From positions 2,046,001-2,110,000 of the forward strand of contig NZ_FSRU01000001.1 of the NCBI RefSeq assembly GCF_900142845.1: 64,000 nucleotides of DNA, read 5' to 3'. Both the position numbers and the translations under genes were made by a program. Positions 26,039-34,262 of this stretch are shown here, piece by piece. The first letter of the stretch is position 1. Each line of letters starts with the position of its first letter. This DNA comes from Paraburkholderia phenazinium. GTDB taxonomy: Bacteria; Pseudomonadota; Gammaproteobacteria; Burkholderiales; Burkholderiaceae. The notes under the pieces were generated by a model. The model was not told the DNA's origin, ran no database searches, and saw only the letters and a program-made list of their open reading frames with translations.

Positions 26039-26964
26039 TGGGCTTTGGGTGTGTTTGACCTGACCAGGTCGTCGAGACGTTCGTCGTCGATGCCGGCAGG
26101 CTCCAGGTGGGCCGTCACGTCGGCAGCCTCGAACAGGCGTTGTACTGTTTTTTCCGCACGATCGGCGATGGTGTGACCCGTCGCGACAGTGAGCGCCCCG
26201 TCGACTTCCACGTGGAATTCGATAAAAACCCGGTCGCCGCCGTTGCGCGTCCGGATATCATGAACGGCTTGCACGCCGTCGCATGCCAGCACGGCAGCCT
26301 CGACGCGTGCCCGCTCGGCGAGATCCAGCTCACGATCAAGCAACTGGAGCAACGCTTCTGCCGCCATGCCCCGCGCATTCCACAGCATGTAGGCGGAAAT
26401 GGCCAGTGCGCCGAGCGCGTCGGCCCGGGTCCAGTCGAGAAAGCGTTCGAGCAGCAGCGCAACCAGCACGGCAAGGTTGACCGCCACATCCGTCACGTAA
26501 TGCGCCCGGTCTGCGGCAATGGCGGTTGAGCCGGTGCGCCTGACCACGAGCGTTTGCATAGCGACAAGTCCGGCCGCGGCCAAGGTGCTTGCCACGATCA
26601 CCCAGATGCCGAATCCCGTCTGGTTCAGAGACTGAGGAACCAGGAGACGCTGAACCGATTCGACGCCGAGCCCAACCGCTGCCGCCGCGAGCAGCAGCGC
26701 CTGGACGAAGGCCGCGACCGCCTCTGCCTTGCCGTGCCCATAACGATGCCCCCGGTCGGCAGGGCGCGCCGCATAACGCACCCCGGCAAAGGTGACGGTA
26801 GAGGCGAGGACATCGACGAGGCCATCCGCGGCAGAGGTCAGCAATGAAATGGAGCCGGTTGTGAGCCACGCCCAGACCTTGATCACGACCAGTCCCAGTG
26901 CAACCACGAGCGCAACCATTGACGCCATTCGCCGAAGCGCACCATCGGACATGTGTTCGGACAT
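26035..26964 (-). CDS. Cation diffusion facilitator (FieF/DmeF-like) metal exporter
   Basis: A 309-residue CDF protein. It has the metal-site aspartates Asp47 and Asp51 in SAADGLVDVLAS, the second pair in DRAHYVTDVAV, six predicted membrane helices and a cytoplasmic C-terminal dimerisation domain (QAVHDIRTRNGGDRVFIEFHVEVD). The D-D/H-D site fits FieF-type Fe/Zn/Mn exporters. The true start is ATG 26964 (AGAGAGG upstream); the frame runs on to 27324 without a start signal. mntH (uptake) is 0.6 kb away in the opposite direction, so both may take part in manganese or iron balance. Confidence 0.9.
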   Translation of the reverse strand: MSEHMSDGALRRMASMVALVVALGLVVIKVWAWLTTGSISLLTSAADGLVDVLASTVTFAGVRYAARPADRGHRYGHGKAEAVAAFVQALLLAAAAVGLGVESVQRLLVPQSLNQTGFGIWVIVASTLAAAGLVAMQTLVVRRTGSTAIAADRAHYVTDVAVNLAVLVALLLERFLDWTRADALGALAISAYMLWNARGMAAEALLQLLDRELDLAERARVEAAVLACDGVQAVHDIRTRNGGDRVFIEFHVEVDGALTVATGHTIADRAEKTVQRLFEAADVTAHLEPAGIDDERLDDLVRSNTPKAH

Positions 26965-27110
26965 CGATCCAACCTCTCTGGCGATACGTTGATTGGGGGC
27001 GTTGTCCGGGTACGAAATGGTTTTCCACCGTGCGAACGTTCCGGTACGCAGCCGAGTGGTTAAGGTATATCCTCCGCGTGAACGTGCGCAAGTCTGCGCA
27101 TGCAAACAGG

Positions 27111-27263
27111 CTAGTAGCCGCCAGAGAGCAGTTGAACCAGATGTACGGCGGCCACTGCGAATCCACCGAGCACAATCGCAAACCCTAGCGCCATTCGGGC
27201 GAGGGATCGGACGGGCATGTTCGGCGTATGACCGACGGGGAGGGTAGTGATTCTGCTCAACAT
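27111..27263 (-). CDS. Small single-span membrane protein, 50 residues
   Basis: An open frame of 51 codons starting ATG 27263 after CTGGAAATGAATC and ending TAG at 27111. The first 23 residues are polar and basic (RITTLPVGHTPNMPVRSLAR). A clear membrane helix follows (MALGFAIVLGGFAVAAVHLV), then QLLSGGY. It lies between the CDF exporter, on the same strand 147 bp downstream, and the divergent mntH. No family is recognised. The well-formed helix, positive-inside flank and start context support a real small protein, possibly a modulator of a metal transporter; that role is a guess. Confidence 0.6.
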   Translation of the reverse strand: MLSRITTLPVGHTPNMPVRSLARMALGFAIVLGGFAVAAVHLVQLLSGGY

Positions 27264-27591
27264 GATTCATTTCCAGAACGTTTTGCGTAAGGCAATGTTG
27301 CCGGGAATCCGCCGGAAAGAACATTCAATAATTCGAATCGTTTCGATAAGGTTTCGTTAACTGACGAGACCGCCGCAACACTGCCCAGGTTACATCGACC
27401 TTTCTGCGATTCGAGGGCGTCCCGCGCCGATCCGATCCGTTTCGTTAGTCCGATTGATAAATATTTGTTCACTTTGCGGTCATTCCGGCCCGGTGGTCCG
27501 GTGTCATATCCTCAGGCTTATCTGAATCCATGCGCGCTCGCCGTGGTCGGGAGCAGCCAGACATGAAATTATTTTCTCGAAGGATTTGATA
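27264..27591. other. Divergent promoter region upstream of mntH, 328 bp
   Basis: It contains AT-rich stretches and the small palindrome ATTCGAAT near 27333. I looked for the yybP-ykoY manganese riboswitch core and did not find it. Metal-responsive repressor sites (MntR, Fur or Mur type) are expected but none is clear. Confidence 0.4.
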
Positions 27592-28905
27592 ATGAACGGT
27601 GGACAGGCCTCAATAAGGATAACGGATCGGACCGTAAGTGCAATCAATGAAGTGCTGGCCGGTCGAAAGGCGGGTGGCCTCAGCAGATTATTTTTATTTG
27701 CTGGCCCAGCCGTCGTGGCATCCATTGCCTACATGGATCCAGGCAACTTTGCCACCAATCTTCAGGCAGGCGCGCAGTACGGCTATTCCCTGCTGTGGGT
27801 CGTCATGGCGGCCAACGTCATTGCCATGCTGTTCCAGGCGCTGTCGGCGAGGCTCGGTATCGTGACCAACCGGAATCTCGCCGAGATGTGCCGCGAGCAT
27901 TTCCCGATGCCGGTGGTCTATGCAATGTGGGGCGTCAGTGAAATTGCCGCGATGGCAACGGATCTGGCGGAATTCCTTGGCGGGGCAATCGGTCTGTCGC
28001 TCCTGTTCCATCTGCCGTTGATCGACGGCATGGTGGTGACCGGGGTGGTCACCTACGCGATATTGCTGGCGGAAAAGCAGGGATTCCGACCAATCGAGCT
28101 GATCATCGGGGGCCTCGTTGCTGCGATTGCCCTGTGCTATCTCGTCGAGCTGTTCATGGTTCATGTATCGTGGGCGGCAGCCGCTCACGGCACCTTCGTG
28201 CCAACGTTGCATTCGAGCGAGGCGGTGACAGTCGCAGTCGGCATTTTCGGCGCCACCGTCATGCCGCACGCCATCTATCTGCACTCGGGCCTGACGCAGA
28301 ACCGCGCGCCCGCCCGGACCGATGAGGGTCGCCGCAAGCTGCTGCGGTTCTCCAATCGTGAGGTGGTTATTGCCCTCTCGGTTGCGGGTCTCGTCAATAT
28401 GGCGATGGTCGTGATGGCGTCCGCTGCATTTCACGTGGGGCATCCCGACATCGCGGAAATTGAAACGGCCTATCACATGCTGACGCCTTTGCTCGGCGCC
28501 GGTGCGGCTGCGGTATTTCTCATTTCGCTGCTTGCCTCCGGCGTTTCCAGTTCGGTGGTGGGAACGATGGCGGGACAAATGATCATGCAGGGTTTTGTCG
28601 GCTTTCACATTCCAGTGTGGTTGCGCCGCATGGTCACCATGGCGCCGGCATTTGTCGTGGTCGCGTTAGGCGTGAATGCCACCGATGCGCTGGTCTATAG
28701 CCAGGTTGTCCTGAGTTTTGCGCTTCCCGTGCCGATGATTGCGCTGGTGATCTTTACCCGCAGGCGCGACATCATGGGCGCGTTTGCCACCAGCCGGCTG
28801 GTTAGCGCGGCGGCGATTCTTGGAACGGTGGTCATTCTGGTGCTTAACGTTATTCTGATTCTTCAAACGTTTGGTGTGAGCATCCCGGGGTTGCCCAGCG
28901 CTTGA
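27592..28905 (+). CDS. mntH: NRAMP divalent metal:proton symporter
   Basis: A 437-residue inner membrane transporter of the NRAMP family. The signature DPGNFATN in the first helix and MPHAIYLHSG in the sixth form the Mn(II)/Fe(II) binding site. About eleven helices follow the usual pattern. It imports Mn(II), and often Fe(II) or Co(II), with protons. The ATG at 27592 has AAGGA upstream. It is divergent from the 50-residue membrane protein and the CDF exporter. Confidence 0.92.
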   Translation: MNGGQASIRITDRTVSAINEVLAGRKAGGLSRLFLFAGPAVVASIAYMDPGNFATNLQAGAQYGYSLLWVVMAANVIAMLFQALSARLGIVTNRNLAEMCREHFPMPVVYAMWGVSEIAAMATDLAEFLGGAIGLSLLFHLPLIDGMVVTGVVTYAILLAEKQGFRPIELIIGGLVAAIALCYLVELFMVHVSWAAAAHGTFVPTLHSSEAVTVAVGIFGATVMPHAIYLHSGLTQNRAPARTDEGRRKLLRFSNREVVIALSVAGLVNMAMVVMASAAFHVGHPDIAEIETAYHMLTPLLGAGAAAVFLISLLASGVSSSVVGTMAGQMIMQGFVGFHIPVWLRRMVTMAPAFVVVALGVNATDALVYSQVVLSFALPVPMIALVIFTRRRDIMGAFATSRLVSAAAILGTVVILVLNVILILQTFGVSIPGLPSA

Positions 28906-28983
28906 GACGCGAGGGCGGAAAACACCCTGTGCCGTGGCTGCATCTGTGGTGGCGTGGGGGCGACGAGGTTCAACGGCCTCCGC

Positions 28984-29523
28984 TCAGTGGCCGCCATCCT
29001 CAGGTCGTTCGTTGGTATGACTCGGATATTTCGACTGACCGTAGCGAATCAGCAGTACCCCTAAAGCTATGAGCACAATAGCGCCGGCTGATGCAACGAG
29101 ATGCAGATTGGTATTCGTGCCGGCGCGCAGGATAACGTCGCGTGCGATCGAAACCATCGCAATGTAGAGCGGAAAGCGCACGGGCAGTTGCCCGGCCTTC
29201 AGGTATTGCCCCACCATGGCGAACACTTCGAGGTAGAGAAACATCAGCAGCAGGTCCGTCAGCGTGACGTCGCCGGAGTTCGCCATCGTCCAGATCAGAT
29301 GACCCATTGCCAGCGCGGTTCCGATTCCGGTGACCAGCAAGCCGATCAGTTCGGCTGTTTCTATTATTTGCTCGAGCCGTTCCTTGATGCGCTTGCGAAG
29401 CGTGCCTTCGTACTTCACTGGCGGTGCTCCATGCAGCGTTGAAATAGTGTCGCGAGGTTGCGGTTCATCGGTATCGGTCCGTTTGGTTAAGCGATTGAGT
29501 GTGGCGACGCGTGCTGACGACAT
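28984..29523 (-). CDS. psiE: PsiE-family (phosphate-starvation-inducible) membrane protein
   Basis: A 179-residue protein with a 45-residue polar N-terminus and four membrane helices. Family segments are EQIIETAELIGLLVTGIGTA, DLLLMFLYLEVFAMVGQYLKA and LYIAMVSIARDVIL. PsiE has no proven biochemical function; in E. coli it is induced by phosphate starvation. The gene is convergent with mntH (78 bp between stops). It is the last core-like gene before the accessory island. Confidence 0.85.
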   Translation of the reverse strand: MSSARVATLNRLTKRTDTDEPQPRDTISTLHGAPPVKYEGTLRKRIKERLEQIIETAELIGLLVTGIGTALAMGHLIWTMANSGDVTLTDLLLMFLYLEVFAMVGQYLKAGQLPVRFPLYIAMVSIARDVILRAGTNTNLHLVASAGAIVLIALGVLLIRYGQSKYPSHTNERPEDGGH

Positions 29524-29848
29524 GGCATGGAGCGTTAGCTATGCGCGGGGAGGGCGGCAACTGCAACGAACGGTTGCCTTACGCTTTTCCGGCGAGGGCA
29601 TGCGGAAAGCGATTGGCAAACTTAGCATGTTGGGGTAGCTAATAGATGCGTCATGTCGTCGCTCGATCTGGACAGCAGAACAGGCCGACTTTGCCGACTG
29701 TGGCTGGCTTGTGAGGCTTGAGATGGGCCGCGCGTCCTCGAAGCTGGCTTTTCGGTTGCCAGTCGTTCAGGGCAGATGCGACGTCAGCAACGAACATTTG
29801 TACCGTGACGATTAGCGCCCTCTGTCCCGCATCGAGCGCCACCGATAT
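29524..29848. other. Intergenic region at the left side of the island, 325 bp
   Basis: This holds the psiE promoter and the 3' flank of brnA. A GTG-initiated open frame on the minus strand (29651-29842) has no recognisable features or good ribosome site, so I do not call it. No tRNA gene is seen here that could be an attachment site. Confidence 0.35.
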
Positions 29849-30124
29849 TTACGCGCGGTGAGTCTTAAGCCAGTCGCGCAGCGCATCGTTCATGCGTGTT
29901 TGCCAACCTTCGCCGCTTTCCCTGAATTGCTCGATGATTTCCGCGTCGTACCGGACGGTGACCGCGACTTTGGGGTGTGCGAGCTTTGGACGGCCGCCGC
30001 GTCGCTTCATCTGCGCGAACTGCTCATCGGTCGGCTCGAACGTGTCCGGGTCGGCCGCGATGCCGCGCTTGATCGCCGCTTCTTCTTCTGGCGTGTTACG
30101 GATCAATGTGGGTTGCTTTTTCAT
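29849..30124 (-). CDS. brnA: BrnA-type antitoxin
   Basis: A 91-residue antitoxin. The N-terminal part has EEEAAIKRGIAADPDTFEPT, and the C-terminal ribbon-helix-helix-like module has AVTVRYDAEIIEQFRESGEG followed by WQTRMNDALRDWL. BrnA neutralises BrnT and represses the operon promoter. ATG 30124 has GGGAG 9-10 bp upstream and overlaps the end of brnT by 29 bp, as expected for coupled translation in this family. The frame continues to 30181 but that start would lie deep inside brnT. Confidence 0.9.
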   Translation of the reverse strand: MKKQPTLIRNTPEEEAAIKRGIAADPDTFEPTDEQFAQMKRRGGRPKLAHPKVAVTVRYDAEIIEQFRESGEGWQTRMNDALRDWLKTHRA

Positions 30125-30377
30125 AACGTTCAATCTCCCGGTTGTTGGCTTTGCGCAGACTGATAACCCTGAAGGTTTCACCGCGCTGCGTGAACACCAC
30201 GCAATAGAGGCGGGCGTCGATCACGGCGTAGCCAATCTCGCGCAATTCGCCATAGTCTTTCCGGTCGTCTGGTGTGCACCAGACGGAAGGCCAGTCGATC
30301 TCTTCGGCGAGAGCTAGGGAAACGCGGTGTTTCTCCTCGTTGGTTCTGCTTTTGGCTGGATCGTGGGTTGTTCTCAT
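30096..30377 (-). CDS. brnT: BrnT-type ribonuclease toxin
   Basis: A 93-residue RelE-fold toxin. Family features are HDPAKSRTNEEKHRVSLALA at the N-terminus, GYAVIDARLYCVVFTQRGE in the centre, and the C-terminal RVISLRKANNREIERYE. BrnT cleaves RNA when freed from BrnA. It precedes brnA with an overlap. A long inverted repeat lies 23 bp upstream of the start and probably binds the BrnTA complex. Confidence 0.9.
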   Translation of the reverse strand: MRTTHDPAKSRTNEEKHRVSLALAEEIDWPSVWCTPDDRKDYGELREIGYAVIDARLYCVVFTQRGETFRVISLRKANNREIERYEKATHIDP

Positions 30378-30399
30378 AAATGAACTTCACATGGTTATT

Positions 30400-30442
30400 G
30401 TAGTTACAAAAACACACCGCTGCAAGGTGTTTTTGTAACTAC
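30400..30442. promoter_or_regulatory. 16-bp inverted repeat upstream of brnT
   Basis: GTAGTTACAAAAACAC (30400-30415) is the exact reverse complement of 30427-30442, with an 11-bp centre. It sits where the brnTA promoter must be and is a good candidate BrnA operator. The perfect length is more than a simple operator needs, so an insertion-related origin is also possible. Confidence 0.65.
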
Positions 30443-31166
30443 GTTATTTGCCGTATTCTGGGCATCTGAAGTTCAGGCCGCTGTTTTCTCATGCACGTAT
30501 GCCGGCGGGTCACTGCCCGCAAACATCCGGCCTGAGCGCCACATTCGCGGCGGCTCGACCGCCAGCGCGCGAGCACGGTCGAAAACGTGCCATCCCCGGA
30601 CGTACAGCGCGAAGCTGCGCCGGCTCGACAGAAAATGCGGCGCGTGAACGCCGACCCACGTGAGCAGTTCGGCAGGCGGAACGTTTGGGGGCAGCCGTAT
30701 CGGGCTCGATACGGGCGACGACAGTAGATGAGGTAGTGAAACTTAATTTGACATAATATAAATTATCAACGCTGAATCTGTAGTAGCTTTATAGAAATGT
30801 CCGGTTTCCTGCTCCGGTCCGACTGCCGTGGAGTGCGCCGGAGACAATGTATGTACGCTCAAGCAGTTTGCACAGCCAGCACATGGTTTACCTGGGCCGC
30901 CACACTGAGCACGTACTTTTACTCGGGGCTCAAAATTGCACATCCTGAGCACACACTTTGTCGCTGATGCTAGCGTCAGTAGCGCGGGGAACTAAATTTG
31001 GCACTTTTTGGGTGCTAAAAGCCGCGAAACCCTGCGCCGCAACTTTGTACCGAGTTTAGTTCCAAAAACCCGCAGGTAAGTCCTGAATTTAGTTCCAATC
31101 TTGCTGGCTGAAGTAGGCTGGAGGCATGAACAGGTGCTGCTGTCGATGACGGTGGCCCTGCCCGGC
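30443..31166. other. Gene-poor repeat zone, about 720 bp
   Basis: I see no supported gene. Two short repeat families are present. CTGAGCAC-N2-ACTTT lies at 30905-30919 and 30945-30959, 40 bp apart. TTTAGTTCC lies at 31055 and 31088, 33 bp apart, and inverted at 30988-30996. Such spaced repeats resemble the multiple transposase-binding sites at ends of Tn7-, Tn5053- or IS21-like elements. It may be a stack of old transposon ends. Confidence 0.45.
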
Positions 31167-31317
31167 AGTGCTTCGCAGCAAAAGTGTGAATGCGGGCAGG
31201 TTTACCTTCGATATTCACAAATTTGCCCCGTGAATCGCACATTCACAAGTTTGCTACGCGGCCGTTCTGCCCGATTCGACACTCACAGATTTGCTCCGAA
31301 GCAAAGTGCTTCGGAGC
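31167..31317. repeat. Spaced repeat array 1, consensus ATTCACAAATTTGC
   Basis: One inverted unit (31178-31191) is followed after 21 bp by direct units at 31213, 31241 and 31281 (spacing 28 then 40 bp). The last unit runs into a perfect hairpin: GCTCCGAAGCA (31293-31303), a 3-bp loop and TGCTTCGGAGC (31307-31317). The extended unit is TTCACA-N2-TTTGCTNCGAAGCA. The same architecture recurs at 33.6 kb. It is best explained as a transposon terminus with several transposase sites. Confidence 0.65.
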
Positions 31318-31379
31318 TAGATCGTGAGTTGTTGCCGGCCACGTGAATGAGGCCGGTGACAGTCGCGAGCCGAACCGAA

Positions 31380-31640
31380 CCGGCAGCGTCTGCGCCTTTG
31401 GCACCGGCGCCCGGCAAGATACGTATCCAGTCGCCACGAGGCGGATATTGGTTGAAGAGAGCGTGGATCCCCACGCGCCGCGCGTGGAGATCCAGCGCGC
31501 CTGAGCCGATGATTGGTTCGCTCCCAAACACGCGCATCCGGGGTGCCGCGAGATTTACGGATATGCGCTGCGGTTTCGACGGCCTGGCCGCGAAGATGTA
31601 CACCGTGCCGGCAAAGATCCGTTCTCTACCCACGCTGACG
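31380..31640 (+). pseudogene. IS66-family insertion sequence relic (tnpA end and tnpB start)
   Basis: From ATG 31509 the frame reads MIGSLPNTRIRGAARFTDMR then CGFDGLAAK, which matches the start of the IS66 TnpB (Orf2) family (pattern VTDMRxGFDGLAA). Just upstream another frame ends VDPHAPRVEIQRA with a TGA 4 bp before that ATG, like the TnpA tail that adjoins tnpB in IS66. The TnpA part changes frame and TnpB breaks off after about 35 residues, so only a scar remains. Terminal repeats were not identified. Confidence 0.65.
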
Positions 31641-31733
31641 CACGCGCGAGTTTTAGACGCTTTTACTTTTGATATGCCCTGCCCTTATAGATCTCTGTAA
31701 CATTGATCATGTCGGTCCGTGCGCACTGAATAG

Positions 31734-32327
31734 TTAGTACGTCAGAACATGCTTGATCCTTACCGAATCGAAACCAAGGCGCATAAGTCGGAAAATGACA
31801 GACCCTGAAATTTCTTCATCGTCATCAGAATCTGCAATAATATCCAATTTTCTACCTTTAATATGGTATGACTCTATAAGTTGATGTCGGTATAGGCAAA
31901 TATGGAGGGGGTCGTTATCGTTAATTTCAAGGGCGCCGATATAGGATTGAAATCTCCTGAGGTGATTGTCGAGGTGTTTAGTCTGCCAGAAATTGACATT
32001 TTTCAGGTAGACTGCGAAAATATTGTGAGTAAGAATTGTCTGCGCGGATTTTCGCGTTAAAGTGCAGTAACTGGAATTTCTTGAATCGAGTAACATCTGG
32101 GTTGCCAGAGTGCGGGTGATTTCCGGCACCAACCCATATTCCGATAAAATCATGTTTGCGCGCGAAATAGTCAATTCGTGGAGGCGCAGATCACCGAGGA
32201 GTATTCTCGAATCGATTCTCAGGCCGCGCCTTCCCAGCAGCGACCGAAATACTCTCCGGACGATTGATGTGCCGTAGTCATCCGTCAAACTCTGGTCGTC
32301 GGCATTAAAATGAAAGGCGATTTTCAT
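31734..32327 (-). CDS. Uncharacterised island protein, 197 residues
   Basis: The frame from ATG 32327 reads MKIAFHFNADDQSLTDDYGT and continues without interruption to TAA. GC content is distinctly lower than in the neighbours. No membrane segment or signal is visible. Notable stretches are RGLRIDSRILLGDLRLHELT, YIGALEINDNDPLHICLYRH and DIIADSDDDEEISGSVIFRL. I do not recognise the family. The position among relics of defence genes and the intact frame suggest a defence-associated gene, but nothing in the sequence gives a function. The longer frame to 32453 has no start signal. Confidence 0.6.
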   Translation of the reverse strand: MKIAFHFNADDQSLTDDYGTSIVRRVFRSLLGRRGLRIDSRILLGDLRLHELTISRANMILSEYGLVPEITRTLATQMLLDSRNSSYCTLTRKSAQTILTHNIFAVYLKNVNFWQTKHLDNHLRRFQSYIGALEINDNDPLHICLYRHQLIESYHIKGRKLDIIADSDDDEEISGSVIFRLMRLGFDSVRIKHVLTY

Positions 32328-32930
32328 TCCGACACCCGCGTTTCGCTCATGATGTCCCCTTTCAAGCATCGTCACGCTACTTACCCGCAGCGTCATTACT
32401 GCTTGGCACCTGCAAAGACGTTGGGTTCCTCGGCACCATCCCGCAAACATCACTCTAGAAGATTTTTAATCCGTTTAAATATCATATTTTTTTATAATCA
32501 CACATCAGTCTTGGAGATAAACGCAAAATCAATTCTTAACACGTACGAATATTAAATTTCTAACAAATTCTCGAATTGACATTGCGGCGATGCGGCCCGA
32601 ACGCGAAGAATAAACTGATATGTTATGGGCGATCCGCGCTCACGGACAGGCAATTCAATCAGTTTCGTAAATCGAACTTGTAGATTTTTAGGAAATTGCC
32701 TGACGTTTTTTAATGCTCAATGAACTAAAATGTGAGCCTCGATACCCACAGCCTCAGCCCGACTTGGTCACGCTGGATCATTAAAATTATTAATATTTGC
32801 AACCCCGGAAACTCGATTCATACTTTTTGCATCCTCAACGACGTCAGGCTTGCCGCCCATCACGGACGCTTCGTCGTCGGGTGTCAGAAGCACGATAGCG
32901 AAACTAACATCTTGATAGTTCTGGATCTTC
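32328..32930. other. AT-rich intergenic region, 600 bp
   Basis: This is the most AT-rich part of the window. No gene is supported; short frames on both strands lack ribosome sites. It probably contains the promoter of the leftward 197-residue gene and foreign DNA of unknown origin. Confidence 0.4.
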
Positions 32931-33066
32931 TCAATGACTGCTTGGTTCTGGCTCGCCTATTCGTGCAAAAATTATCGACTGGAAGCCAATTCTTCCGAGG
33001 AAACGCGCGATGGGGCCGCGTGCGCCGTCGTTGTGCCCATGCACGACGATTAGCGTCTCGGCGTAA
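32931..33066 (-). pseudogene. Fragment of a TIR-like nucleotide-binding protein gene
   Basis: On the minus strand the frame reads IYAETLIVVHGHNDGARGP then IARFLGRIGFQSIIF before a stop. It matches the opening of the TIR-like family (Pfam 10137 type, pattern VHGHDxxARxxVARFLxxLG). About 40 residues survive; the rest of the 130-residue domain is gone. The 5' side runs antisense into a HerA-like relic, so the break point is near 33055-33066. Confidence 0.6.
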
Positions 33067-33590
33067 ATGTCAGCCCCGCTCATATGTTTGGCAGGCACTG
33101 TGCGGTGCTTGGTGCTACAGGAGGAGGCAAGAGCTGGACCGTGGCACGGATCCGTCCAGGAAGCCGCCCGCATCGGCGGCAAGATCATCCTGATCGATCT
33201 GACGGGGGAATTTCATACCTTCACGGAAGGTGTCCAGGCGATCCATTTGGGAGGCGAGCGAGAAAGCAAGGACGATCCCCGTCAGTTCGTCGCCTTTCCA
33301 TACTGGCAGCTCACCGAGTCCGATCTTTTCGCCATCTTCCAGCCCAGTCCCGGGGCGCAGGTCCCCAAGCTGCGCGAGGCCTTGCGCAGCCTCAAGCTCA
33401 ACTACGTTCTGAACGGCGAAAACGAGCCCTTTACCATCAAGAAGGCAGGTGCCGTCCGTCGTGAGTTCAACTTTGCCTGGGCTCGCCATGAAGGAACTGT
33501 CGAGGCAGAAGGCGCACGGTACCTTATTTCGCCGCTTGGAAAGCAGATCTTCGAGGAGTGCGTTTACGAAAATGGCGGCTCCATGGCGAA
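33054..33590 (+). pseudogene. Remnant of a HerA/DUF87-type ATPase gene
   Basis: One frame reads MFGRHCAVLGATGGGKSWTV (33084 on), with the Walker A GATGGGKSWT of HerA/FtsK-like translocases. About 20 codons later the homologous reading moves to another frame: AARIGGKIILIDLTGEFHTF, then the region around KLREALRSLKLNYVL. The gene lacks its N-terminal beta-barrel part, contains a frameshift near 33150, and its 3' end is replaced by repeat array 2. HerA ATPases pair with nucleases or SIR2 proteins in anti-phage systems, so this is a dead member of an earlier defence cassette. Confidence 0.65.
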
Positions 33591-33593
33591 GAG

Positions 33594-33747
33594 TGCTTCG
33601 GAGCAAATATGTGAACGCGAGCAACGCTTCCTTCGCTATTCACAAATTTGCCTCCTGAATCGCACATTCACAAGTTTGCTACTTGGCCTCTCACCCTCAT
33701 TCGACATTCACAGATTTGTTCCGTTAATGGCACATTCACAAATTTGC
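33594..33747. repeat. Spaced repeat array 2, consensus ATTCACAAATTTGC
   Basis: An inverted unit (33603-33616) is followed after 21 bp by direct units at 33638, 33666, 33706 and 33734 (spacing 28, 40, 28 bp). Orientation, gap and spacing are identical to array 1 at 31.2 kb, but the spacer sequences differ, so this is an old duplication or a second copy of the same kind of element end. It interrupts the HerA-like relic. One more unit is kept than in array 1. Confidence 0.7.
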
Positions 33748-33756
33748 TTGTTTTGA

Positions 33757-34262
33757 GTGGTCGAGAGAAAAATGCACGGCATACCCTCGCCCTCGCAGCA
33801 CACTGACATACGGTGCTGTCCGGCTCGCGGTGGATCTCTGGGCGCGGCAGTTGCGCCGGCAGCGATGCGCGCTTCGGTTGCTGGGGTGGCTGGTCGGCGG
33901 CGGCAGATCGAATTCCGGCGGCGACTCTGTTCGATGTCACGCAGGCGCGTGGCGTCGATTCCCGCCTGCCACCTTCCCATTCCTGCTCTAAAAGAGATCA
34001 CTATGACTGCCCTGTCGGTTCTTGGGGACACAGGAACTACTGAAGCTCCTGGATGAGATTGCCATGGATGTCGCTACGCGCTTGCATGAGCGACGCGACT
34101 GATGCCTTCACGTATGGCGCCCGAATCGCGTTCATTCAAAGCTTCGGCAACCACCGGATCGATCCATAATCCGCCCTGCCCTGCGGGCGCGTGCACGAGG
34201 CACCTGCCGCGAACGGACAACACGCCGAGTCCTCAGACTGGTTGCTCTTTGACTCGATGGCG
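33757..34262. other. Intergenic region between repeat array 2 and the Gabija-like operon
   Basis: About 500 bp. One frame around 34020-34100 reads FLGTQELLKLLDEIAMDVAT and ends at a stop; it could be a gene tail but has no recognisable family. No other gene is supported. Confidence 0.35.

Noticed and set aside
27264..27591. yybP-ykoY manganese riboswitch before mntH
   Set aside because: The conserved core sequences were not found.
29651..29842. Small minus-strand gene before brnA
   Set aside because: GTG start without ribosome site, no recognisable protein.
30448..30663. 71-codon plus-strand frame
   Set aside because: Arg/Ala-rich with no start context; GC-rich noise.
31167..33747. Possible CRISPR array
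   Set aside because: Units are 14-22 bp, partly inverted, spaced unequally and conserved in architecture between two copies; no Cas gene is present.
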